This document shows, piece after piece, positions 1 to 5,137 of a stretch of 6,195 nt of DNA. The stretch is taken from NCBI GenBank assembly GCA_017536845.1, contig JAFWCP010000494.1:1-6195 (forward strand). The letters run 5' to 3'. Made by a program: the position numbers and the translations under genes. The notes under the pieces were generated by a model. That model saw only the letters and a program-made list of their open reading frames with translations, did no database searches and was not told the origin of the DNA. Positions within the stretch are counted from its first letter, which is position 1, and each line of letters opens with the position of its first letter. This stretch comes from Solobacterium sp. GTDB lineage: Bacteria; Bacillota_I; Bacilli_A; Erysipelotrichales; Erysipelotrichaceae.

Positions 1-135
1 GCCGGCATCGGCGTATGCATCGAGAAGGTCGCCCAGCATGGCGGCGAGGGCCTTCGCGACAAGTTCCATGTCGAAAGCCTTGCCACCATTGAACAGATGG
101 ACGAAAACGGCATCGTCTTCAAAGAAGCTGAATAA
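1..135 (+). CDS. xpt: Xanthine phosphoribosyltransferase, C-terminal part only
   Basis: The first 44 codons in frame 1 end with TAA at 133-135; the start lies left of the window. The peptide begins AGIGVCIEKVAQHGGEGL and continues HVESLATIEQMDENGIVF. From memory this follows the C-terminus of Bacillus-type Xpt (AGIGIVIEKSFQ..., then VESLARI...), including the strand-helix after the PRPP loop and the VESLA strand. Xpt is a cytosolic type I phosphoribosyltransferase that turns xanthine plus PRPP into XMP for purine salvage. The PRPP-binding loop and any guanine riboswitch leader would lie outside the window. The gene ends directly at a hairpin terminator and converges on the esterase gene. Identification rests on a short tail, but the resemblance covers nearly all of it. 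Confidence 0.82.
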   Translation, partial: AGIGVCIEKVAQHGGEGLRDKFHVESLATIEQMDENGIVFKEAE

Positions 136-140
136 GCAAT

Positions 141-165
141 AAAAAAGCTGCACCGCAGCTTTTTT
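141..165. terminator. Bidirectional intrinsic terminator between xpt and the esterase gene
   Basis: A perfect 11-bp inverted repeat, AAAAAAGCTGC (141-151) and GCAGCTTTTTT (155-165), encloses the 3-nt loop ACC. The G/C core is GCTGC/GCAGC. The A tract on one side and the T tract on the other give a U-run after the stem on either strand. It begins 5 nt after the xpt stop and lies 6 nt beyond the esterase stop (172), so it fits as a shared terminator for two convergent genes. Confidence 0.88.
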
Positions 166-171
166 GATGGT

Positions 172-966
172 TCAGACAGAACGCTTCCCCAGCTTTGCAA
201 AGACGTCGTCGCGGGGGATCCAGTCCAGGAACTTTTCAACCTGGGCATCCCAGAAACGCCATTCATGACCATAGCCTTCCATCTCGTCCCAGGTGACGTC
301 CGCGCCCAATCCCTTCAGTTCTTCGGCAAACGCCTTGTCCGCTTCATACAGCATGTCCTTGGTGCCGCAGGCAGCGTAGATCTTCGGGAAGGCAAGGCCC
401 TTTTCGGCGATGTTCTTTGCCAGGGCATGGAGGTTGTACTCCGCTTCCGCTTCTTCCGATTTTCCCATCGGGTTTTCGGCGAAGAACTTCGGGTTCAGGG
501 CCGTGGCGGCTGAGAAGGTGCCGATGGCGCGGTAACGCTCGGGATGGGTCAGACCATGCAGGTAGGAACCATAACCGCCCATGGAAAGGCCGGCAATGTA
601 GGTTTCCTCCGGCTTATCGCTGATCGGGAAATAGTTCCTGATGAATTCCGGCAGTTCTTCGGAAACGAATTTCTTGAAGTCATCGCCGCCGACCCTGGCA
701 TAGGCCTTGTTTTCCGCCGAGAGGTTGACAACGGCGATCCTTCTTTCCTCGGCATACATTTCCACATTGGTATAGCCGGTCCACTGCATGTGGTTGTTGC
801 CGAAGCCATGCAGGAGGTAGAGCACCGGGAATTTTGCCGGCAGGATGTGGCTGGGCGGATACCCGGCCAGGCCGAGGGACTCAGGACATGTCACGGAAGG
901 AATGACGACGGTGATGTCGACAGCCCGGTTGAGGACATAGGAATAAAAATTGGCAGTCAGTTTCAT
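172..966 (-). CDS. Alpha/beta-hydrolase esterase (tributyrin esterase / esterase D-like family)
   Basis: The product is 264 residues with the compact serine-esterase fold and no signal peptide, so it is probably a cytosolic carboxylesterase acting on short acyl esters. The visible triad is the nucleophile Ser128 in GLSMGG (126-131), Asp204 in CGTKD (200-204) and His234 in GYGHEW. The oxyanion region is LYLLHGFG (49-56). The start ...FYSYVLNRAVDITVVIP and VLYLLHG are typical of the lactococcal EstA / esterase D group (PF00756), and the length is normal for it. The start is fixed by AAAGGAG at 974-980, 7 nt upstream of ATG. It follows the 251-aa unknown gene by 20 bp on the same strand and probably shares its promoter near 1800. 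Transcription ends at the hairpin at 141-165. Substrate is not predictable; acetylated sugars or oligosaccharides are possible. S-formylglutathione hydrolase is a related alternative. Confidence 0.88.
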   Translation of the reverse strand: MKLTANFYSYVLNRAVDITVVIPSVTCPESLGLAGYPPSHILPAKFPVLYLLHGFGNNHMQWTGYTNVEMYAEERRIAVVNLSAENKAYARVGGDDFKKFVSEELPEFIRNYFPISDKPEETYIAGLSMGGYGSYLHGLTHPERYRAIGTFSAATALNPKFFAENPMGKSEEAEAEYNLHALAKNIAEKGLAFPKIYAACGTKDMLYEADKAFAEELKGLGADVTWDEMEGYGHEWRFWDAQVEKFLDWIPRDDVFAKLGKRSV

Positions 967-986
967 TTGCTTTCTCCTTTGCGAAT

Positions 987-1742
987 TCAGGCAGGAAAGA
1001 TGCTCAGGGTGATGCCGGTTCCTTCCGCTGCACGCTGGGCTGACGCTGCCCGCTCAGCCGCCAGCAGAGTGACCATATAGCCGGGATTGTCGATATCCAG
1101 ACAGACCAGCAGTTTTCCCTGCTGCCTGACTTTACGCTGGATGGCGGCCAGCCAGGTTTCAGGCGTCCCGTTTTCATCCACATGCCTGAGATGTTCCGGC
1201 AGGTCGTCCAGATAGGAAATGTCATGTTCGAATTCCTTTTTCGTGCCGTCCTCGCGGATCACGGCCAGATGCCTCTTTTCCCAAAGCAGGTCAGTCAGGG
1301 CAGAGGCAAAATCTTCGGCGAACCATGTTTTCCCTGTCTTCCTCCGGTACAGGTCCACAAGTTCCTGATCTTCATACATCCTCTTCAGCAAGCCTTCATA
1401 CAGGGCAGCATCCCCTTTGCGCCGGAAGGTATGACGGAACGTTTCCGGATGGTTCATGCGGTTGTTTCGAAGCAGAGGTTCAACAACCTCTTCCATCATT
1501 TCCTTTTTGCCGACATCGGTTTTTTCATAGATGTGGTCGCCTGTTTCAGCGGTCACTTCCAGGGTCAGGTCATAACCCGGATAAGGGCCGGTCACGTTCA
1601 GGAACATCTCATCCCGTCCGCTGACATCCCGGCATAAGCCGACAAAGTCAATTTTGTCTTCTGCCATCATTTCCAGAAGAATTTCGAATTTTCCCGCGTC
1701 GAAAGGCTCTTCGCCCAGCTCTGTAAACAGCCTCCAGCCCAT
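987..1742 (-). CDS. Uncharacterised soluble protein, 251 aa, first gene of the esterase operon
   Basis: I do not recognise this family firmly. Starting at MGWRLFTELG, the protein is 251 residues, has no signal peptide or membrane segment, and is rich in charged residues. The first part carries an acidic stretch (GEEPFDAGKFEILLEMMAED). The middle is mixed and helical (EMMEEVVEPLLRNNRMNHP, YEGLLKRMYEDQELVDLY). The C-terminal ~60 residues look like a small alpha/beta unit: a helix around TWLAAIQRKVRQQG, a strand KLLVCLDIDN, then GYMVTLLAAERA and a closing strand ITLSIF. This end vaguely recalls DUF6630-type proteins, a resemblance I cannot verify. ATG at 1742 is chosen because AAGGAGG (1747-1753) lies 4 nt upstream. 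A longer in-frame reading to 1853 would run through the promoter. It probably forms an operon with the esterase, 20 bp downstream. Being a real gene is well supported; the function is unknown. Confidence 0.75.
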   Translation of the reverse strand: MGWRLFTELGEEPFDAGKFEILLEMMAEDKIDFVGLCRDVSGRDEMFLNVTGPYPGYDLTLEVTAETGDHIYEKTDVGKKEMMEEVVEPLLRNNRMNHPETFRHTFRRKGDAALYEGLLKRMYEDQELVDLYRRKTGKTWFAEDFASALTDLLWEKRHLAVIREDGTKKEFEHDISYLDDLPEHLRHVDENGTPETWLAAIQRKVRQQGKLLVCLDIDNPGYMVTLLAAERAASAQRAAEGTGITLSIFPA

Positions 1743-1796
1743 AGCGCCTCCTTGTCTCAGACATGATTGTCCGCATCTTCCTGATTCAGTACACAT

Positions 1797-1825
1797 ATTG
1801 TACCATCTCAGGTCCTTCCTGCAAG
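1797..1825 (-). promoter_or_regulatory. Promoter for the 251-aa protein / esterase operon
   Basis: On the minus strand TACAAT (1802-1797) is preceded by TGG, giving an extended -10 (TGnTACAAT). A weak -35, TTGCAG (1824-1819), sits 16 nt upstream. A 15-bp imperfect palindrome, GTACA-CATAT-TGTAC (1789-1803), covers the -10 and could be an operator, though it is short enough to be chance. The leader before the ATG at 1742 would be about 45-50 nt. Confidence 0.55.
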
Positions 1826-1862
1826 AGACGGATGACTTATCACTGCTTTTCACCCGCAGTCA

Positions 1863-1871
1863 TGCTATAAT
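1863..1871 (+). promoter_or_regulatory. Extended -10 promoter for the pseudouridine synthase gene
   Basis: TGCTATAAT at 1863-1871 is a perfect extended -10 element (TGn plus TATAAT). No good -35 exists at 16-18 nt upstream, which extended -10 promoters can tolerate. The predicted start near 1878 gives a leader of about 40 nt before ATG 1919. It diverges from the minus-strand promoter at 1797-1825; the two -10 boxes are about 60 bp apart. Confidence 0.6.
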
Positions 1872-1918
1872 CATCGAAAGCCGATTCAGCGAAAGATCAT
1901 GTGAAAAGAGGTACCACT

Positions 1919-2827
1919 ATGACAATGCAGCAGAAAATCTGGACCGTGGCAGAAGAGCACAACCGGATGCGGATCATCCCCTATCTCGACCTGATGCTCG
2001 ATACGCCCCACCGCATCAACAAGAACATCGTGGAGAACAACCTCGTCGGCATCAACAACGAGGCTGCCCGCTGGTATTACATCGTGCGCACCGGCGATAC
2101 CATTGACTGCATGGTGCCCGATGACCGTCCGGTTTCCGACGAACCGGAAGATCTGCCGGTTGACATTGTATATGAGGATGACGACATCGTCATCGTGAAC
2201 AAGGAAAAAGGCATGGCCGTCCATCCGGCCCCGGGCAATTATGTCCACACCCTGAAAAACGCCATGCTGTTCCGGTATCCGGGAACCGGCCCGGATGAAA
2301 TCCGCTTTGCCCACCGCCTTGACATGATGACCTCCGGCCTGCTTGTCTGCACCCGTTCCAAAGCCGCCCGCCGCAGCATCGGCGCCCAGATCTTTGACCA
2401 CTCCTGCCGGCGTGTCTACCACGCCCTGGTTGCCGGATGCCCCGACCCTGAAGAAGGCGTCATCGATGCCCCGATCGGCCGGGATCCGGGCAATTTCCGG
2501 CGCATGTGGGTCACCGACAGGGAAAGCAAGGATGCCCGCACCTCTTACCGGGTACTGGAGAGATTTGCGAATGCCGCATTGGTGGAACTGGTCCTGGACA
2601 CCGGCCGCACCCACCAGATCCGCGTGCATATGAGCTACATCGGCCATCCTCTGCTCAATGACCCGGTCTACGGAACCGTTCTGGAAAATGCCGCCTTTGC
2701 CGGCCAGGCCCTGCATGCCTGCAGCCTGACCCTGGTCCATCCGACAACGAAAGAGAAGATGACCTTTACCGTCCCCTATCCCGCTTGGTTTGAAGAACTG
2801 CTCGCGCAGTGCCGGGCTGAACAATAA
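1919..2827 (+). CDS. RluA/RluD-family RNA pseudouridine synthase
   Basis: The product is a 302-residue cytosolic enzyme that isomerises uridine to pseudouridine, most likely in 23S rRNA. The catalytic motif is HRLDMMTSGLLV, with the nucleophilic Asp at about residue 135. Family motifs follow: KGMAVHPAPGN, DAPIGRDPGNFRRM, and the C-terminal DTGRTHQIRVHMSYIGHPLLNDPVYG. Residues ~15-70 look like a degenerate S4 RNA-binding domain (LVGINNEAARWYYIVRTGDTI matches the V.VN...V..GD.I end of S4). ATG 1919 is chosen because AAAAGAGG (1904-1911) lies 7 nt upstream; a GTG at 1901 in frame would include the binding site itself. It is a stand-alone unit with its own promoter at 1863-1871 and a terminator right after its stop, convergent with the AI-2E transporter gene. 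The target uridine cannot be told from sequence; RluD, RluC or a clade-specific paralogue are all possible. Confidence 0.92.
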   Translation: MTMQQKIWTVAEEHNRMRIIPYLDLMLDTPHRINKNIVENNLVGINNEAARWYYIVRTGDTIDCMVPDDRPVSDEPEDLPVDIVYEDDDIVIVNKEKGMAVHPAPGNYVHTLKNAMLFRYPGTGPDEIRFAHRLDMMTSGLLVCTRSKAARRSIGAQIFDHSCRRVYHALVAGCPDPEEGVIDAPIGRDPGNFRRMWVTDRESKDARTSYRVLERFANAALVELVLDTGRTHQIRVHMSYIGHPLLNDPVYGTVLENAAFAGQALHACSLTLVHPTTKEKMTFTVPYPAWFEELLAQCRAEQ

Positions 2828-2842
2828 AGAATCCCATACAAA

Positions 2843-2869
2843 AAGGCATGATCGCTCATGCCTTGTTTT
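2843..2869. terminator. Bidirectional terminator shared by the pseudouridine synthase and AI-2E genes
   Basis: A perfect 9-bp stem, AAGGCATGA (2843-2851) and TCATGCCTT (2856-2864), has loop TCGC. On the plus strand it is followed by GTTTT; on the minus strand by a run of five T (the complement of 2840-2844). The hairpin starts 15 nt after the plus-strand stop. The TGA of the minus-strand transporter (2856-2858) lies inside the stem. Confidence 0.82.
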
Positions 2870-3989
2870 CTGCTTCCCTGCGTGCCTTGCGCTTTTCCAG
2901 CCCCGGCAGCAGCAGTTCTTTGTAGAGGAAGTCGAGGATGGCCGCAATCGGAATGGCCAGCAGGATGCCGATCACCCCGAAGATCCTTCCGCAGACGATG
3001 ACCGAAATCAGTATCAGCAGGCCCGAAACACCCAGCGTATTGCCGAACAGGCGCGGCTTGATGATATAGCCGTCAATGGTCTGCAGGATGCAGGTGAAGA
3101 TGATGCAGATGATGGCATGGGAAGGCTTCACCAGCACCAGGATGAAGGCGCCGATGGCCCCGCCGATCACCGGGCCGAAGGTCGGGATGAGGTTGAAGAG
3201 GCCGACCACCACCGATACCAGGCCGATGTACTGCATGCCTGCCACCTGCATGAAAATGGCATTGGCCGACCCGACGATCATGCTCTCCAGCAGGCTGTAG
3301 CTGATATAACGGCTTAAGATGACGTCGCACCTTTCCAGCACGTTCCAGATTTCCGCCAGCATTTTTTCCGGCACGACGGCGTGCAGGAAACGGCCGACGC
3401 CGGCCTTGACATTGCGCTTGCCGGCCAGCAGGTAGATGGACAGGATCACCGCCACCATCAGGTTGGCAAAGGACTTGCCGATGTTGGCGGAGGTGGACAG
3501 GATCCGGCTGAGGTTGTCGGTCAGAAACCTCGTGACCATTTCCAGAATGCCGGAAGAGGATTGGATGAGTTCCTGCACCGGTTCAAGGTTGGTCAGGTTG
3601 ATGTCCGCCATCAGCCCTTCCAGCGTCGCCACATAGCCATCCAGGTTGTTGGCAAAGGTCTGGATACTGTGGAACAGCTGGGGCACGATCATGCCGAACA
3701 GCAGCACAAGCACGATGGCCACCAGCAGCAGCGAGCACATGGATGATACCGACCACTGCGTGTTCTCATTTCTGATCCCGGCAAATAACGTCTTGCTTAA
3801 GATCTTGGCAATCGGGTTGATGACATAGGCAATCACACAGCCCAGCACCACCGGCGCAAAGTAGCCGCCCAGGGTGGACAGGGATTTCCCGATCACGCCA
3901 AGATTGGTTAATAACACATAAAGCGCAACAGCAGAACAGGCGGCGATGGTATAGGGATACCAGGACTGTTCCTGCGGTCTTTTTTTCAT
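2856..3989 (-). CDS. AI-2E family transporter (PF01594), putative membrane permease
   Basis: The product is a 377-residue polytopic inner-membrane protein of normal family length. Hydrophobic segments are visible near residues 13-30, 42-60, 84-104, 172-190, 230-250, 253-285, 289-305 and 320-355. A soluble stretch (~105-170) follows the third, as in this family. Family signatures are NLIPTFGPVIGG (266-277) and DGYIIKPRLFGNTLGVSG (306-323), then GRIFGVIGILLAIPIAAI. The tail is basic and charged (LEKRKARREAENKA). Despite the name, members vary: some export autoinducer-2, others are Na+/H+ antiporters or of unknown role, so substrate is not assigned. AAGGA at 3999-4003 lies about 9 nt upstream of the ATG. 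The stop codon is inside the shared terminator hairpin. The flavoprotein gene lies upstream on the same strand with a 78-bp gap holding a separate -10 box. Confidence 0.9.
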   Translation of the reverse strand: MKKRPQEQSWYPYTIAACSAVALYVLLTNLGVIGKSLSTLGGYFAPVVLGCVIAYVINPIAKILSKTLFAGIRNENTQWSVSSMCSLLLVAIVLVLLFGMIVPQLFHSIQTFANNLDGYVATLEGLMADINLTNLEPVQELIQSSSGILEMVTRFLTDNLSRILSTSANIGKSFANLMVAVILSIYLLAGKRNVKAGVGRFLHAVVPEKMLAEIWNVLERCDVILSRYISYSLLESMIVGSANAIFMQVAGMQYIGLVSVVVGLFNLIPTFGPVIGGAIGAFILVLVKPSHAIICIIFTCILQTIDGYIIKPRLFGNTLGVSGLLILISVIVCGRIFGVIGILLAIPIAAILDFLYKELLLPGLEKRKARREAENKA

Positions 3990-4019
3990 ATTGCCATTTC
4001 CTTTCTAAAAGCCGCGATT

Positions 4020-4025
4020 ATTATA
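4020..4025 (-). promoter_or_regulatory. Candidate -10 element for the AI-2E transporter gene
   Basis: The minus strand reads GTGTATAATAATCG, with a perfect TATAAT at 4025-4020, about 31 nt before the start codon. The -35 is poor: CTGACA lies only 12 nt upstream, too close. A small inverted repeat, TTAAG-AATGC-CTTAA (4049-4063), sits just upstream of the expected -35 position. No terminator is visible for the upstream flavoprotein gene, so read-through is also possible. Confidence 0.5.
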
Positions 4026-4067
4026 CACATCCACGGCTGTCAGGGTGATTAAGAATGCCTTAAGATG

Positions 4068-4604
4068 TCAGACTGCCTTGCCCATTTCATAGGCTTCAGC
4101 CAGCTGCGGCTTGCCTTCAATATCGCCATGGTTGGGATTGTCGGTGCCGTAGATGACGCCCTTGCATTCGCCGTAAGGCAGGCAGATTTCAAAGCCGTTG
4201 AATGCCTTGAGGGCACCGTCGATGGAGCCGAAGTCAGGATCGGCGCTTGTGCAGATATAGTACAGTTCCTTCCTGCGAAGCTGGAAGAAGCACGGGTAGG
4301 TGCGGTCGATGAACGTCTTCATCTGGGCGCAGACATTGTAGAAATAAACCGGGGAAGCCAGTACAAACACATCCGCCTGCTTCATCATCCTAAGGATTTC
4401 CGCCATATCATCCTTCAGCACACAGACATTGCCATGGCTGTGACAATAGCCGCAGGCCATGCAGTAGCCGATTTTCTTTTCGCTCAGACGGACAAAGGTC
4501 ACTTCGTTGCCGGCGTCCTTTGCGCCTTGTTCAAATGCAGCTGCCAGCCGGTCGGAATTGCCGCCTTTGCGGGGGCTGGACGAGATAATCAATACCTTTT
4601 TCAT
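4068..4604 (-). CDS. Flavodoxin-like NAD(P)H-dependent FMN oxidoreductase, possible iron-sulfur flavoprotein
   Basis: The product is a 178-residue cytosolic protein of the NADPH-dependent FMN reductase / flavodoxin-like fold. The N-terminal KVLIISSSPRKGGNSDRLA (3-21) is the strand plus FMN phosphate-binding loop. ADVFVLASPVYFYNVCAQMK then FIDRT (77-101) is the second flavin contact and dimer segment. Between them Cys48, Cys51, Cys54 and Cys61 form C-x2-C-x2-C-x6-C. This matches the compact 4Fe-4S motif of archaeal and clostridial iron-sulfur flavoproteins (Isf), though related proteins with part of this motif may lack a cluster. A role in reducing quinones, FMN or another electron carrier is inferred. 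ATG at 4604 is preferred: GGAGA (4612-4616) is 7-8 nt upstream, while the ATG two codons earlier is too close to it. It appears to be a single-gene unit with its own promoter at 4633. Confidence 0.87.
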   Translation of the reverse strand: MKKVLIISSSPRKGGNSDRLAAAFEQGAKDAGNEVTFVRLSEKKIGYCMACGYCHSHGNVCVLKDDMAEILRMMKQADVFVLASPVYFYNVCAQMKTFIDRTYPCFFQLRRKELYYICTSADPDFGSIDGALKAFNGFEICLPYGECKGVIYGTDNPNHGDIEGKPQLAEAYEMGKAV

Positions 4605-4632
4605 ATACATTTCTCCGCTGTTAATCTTTACA

Positions 4633-4638
4633 ATTATA
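4633..4638 (-). promoter_or_regulatory. -10 element for the flavoprotein gene
   Basis: On the minus strand GATATAATTG gives a perfect TATAAT at 4638-4633, placing the start of transcription near 4626 and leaving a leader of roughly 20-25 nt. The -35 position (around 4656-4661) reads CATAGC, a weak match, so activation or the adjacent inverted repeat (4644-4691) may matter. Confidence 0.6.
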
Positions 4639-4643
4639 TCAGA

Positions 4644-4691
4644 AAAAACAGGACTGCTATGTATTTCCAATGTGCATAATGTCCTGTTTTT
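4644..4691. repeat. Long inverted repeat over the flavoprotein promoter
   Basis: The arms AAAAACAGGAC (4644-4654) and GTCCTGTTTTT (4681-4691) are perfect 11-bp complements separated by 26 nt. Just inside, TATG (4658-4661) and CATA (4675-4678) can extend the pairing. The left arm sits between the -10 (4633-4638) and the expected -35 of the flavoprotein gene, and the right arm is upstream of the -35. This position fits an operator bound by a dimer. The T run after GTCCTG also makes it terminator-like, but no gene on either strand reads into it directly. Confidence 0.5.
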
Positions 4692-4975
4692 CACAGGATT
4701 CTGAAAGAATCACTTCTTTTCCCGGCGTTTTTTCAGCACGCAGGCCGCATCCCTGAACTGCAGCTATGGGTGAAGATGCCCCTCCTGCTGCCTGCGACCT
4801 GCATGATGCCTTCTCTCGTCTTCATCAGCAACGTTCCACACCGGCTCCCATTGCATCATTTCCGCCCGGAAGGCCGCTGCCGGAACCATGTTTCCAGGCT
4901 GACCGGTACAGCGCATCACCATGCGCACAGGCTTGCGGGCAGGCTGTCTCAGGCTCATTGAACAAAGCGCAGGCA

Positions 4976-5011
4976 ATGACGGATGGCTCCTGGCGCGGTC
5001 CGTCATCTTTT
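4976..5011 (+). terminator. Terminator-like hairpin with no clear upstream gene
   Basis: ATGACGGA (4976-4983) and TCCGTCAT (4999-5006) form a perfect 8-bp stem around a 15-nt loop, followed by CTTTT (5007-5011). The shape is that of a weak intrinsic terminator on the plus strand. No plus-strand gene precedes it, so it could end a small RNA, or be chance. Confidence 0.35.
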
Positions 5012-5025
5012 CGATGGCGATACGG

Positions 5026-5063
5026 CGGTTTTCCGGCAGGATGCTTACCGTACCGGAAAACCG
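5026..5063. repeat. Perfect 11-bp inverted repeat upstream of the PRD regulator
   Basis: CGGTTTTCCGG (5026-5036) and CCGGAAAACCG (5053-5063) are exact complements around a 16-nt loop. The repeat ends about 50 nt before the -10 of the regulator gene and has no T tract after it, so it does not look like a terminator. It could be an operator or activator site for the regulator gene, or an RNA structure if transcription starts further upstream. Confidence 0.5.
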
Positions 5064-5089
5064 TTACTCGGCACGCAAACGTCTGCATA

Positions 5090-5116
5090 TTGTTTCTGTC
5101 AGTTTTCTGATATACT
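5090..5116 (+). promoter_or_regulatory. Candidate promoter for the PRD regulator gene
   Basis: TATACT at 5111-5116 is a good -10, 21 nt before the start codon. TTGTTT (5090-5095) is the best -35 but with a short 15-nt spacer. The start of transcription would be close to the ribosome binding site AAGGAG (5124-5129), giving a very short leader. Confidence 0.5.
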
Positions 5117-5137
5117 GTTCCCGAAGGAGTACACTGT

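Larger units (their letters stand above)
4695..5087. other. Gene-free interval with several inverted repeats
   Basis: No reading frame here has a ribosome binding site, plausible composition or a recognisable protein; short open frames on both strands overlap one another and look like chance. The interval does hold several perfect inverted repeats: GATTCT-GAA-AGAATC (4697-4711), an 8-bp stem at 4976-5006 followed by CTTTT, and an 11-bp stem at 5026-5063. An imperfect pairing of GCATCCC (4747-4753) with GG...GATGC (up to about 4778) is also possible. It may be a regulatory or structured RNA region, or a decayed gene. I recognise no known riboswitch, sRNA or mobile element. Confidence 0.5.

Noticed and set aside
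544..1080. 178-codon plus-strand open frame opposite the esterase
   Set aside because: It is antisense to the catalytic motifs of a confident gene and lacks a ribosome binding site and family resemblance.
1743..1853. N-terminal extension of the 251-aa protein by 37 codons
   Set aside because: It runs through the ribosome binding site and the promoter region, and its composition (several Cys, Arg, Ser) differs from the rest of the protein.
1901..1918. GTG start six codons upstream for the pseudouridine synthase
   Set aside because: These codons include the AAAAGAGG ribosome binding site itself; ATG 1919 has the right 7-nt spacing and GTG 1901 has no site of its own.
1886..2947. 353-codon minus-strand open frame opposite the pseudouridine synthase
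   Set aside because: It is a complementary-strand shadow of a gene with clear catalytic motifs, is rich in His, Gly and Val as such shadows are in GC-biased genes, and runs through the terminator.
3986..3997. Three-codon upstream frame (ATG GCA ATA TGA) overlapping the transporter start
   Set aside because: Its ATG lies too close to the AAGGA site to be used well; the true ATG at 3989 has better spacing. Probably coincidence.
4605..4694. 30-residue N-terminal extension of the flavoprotein
   Set aside because: The extension covers the -10 box, the inverted repeat and the ribosome binding site, and the flavodoxin fold starts at MKKVLIISSS.
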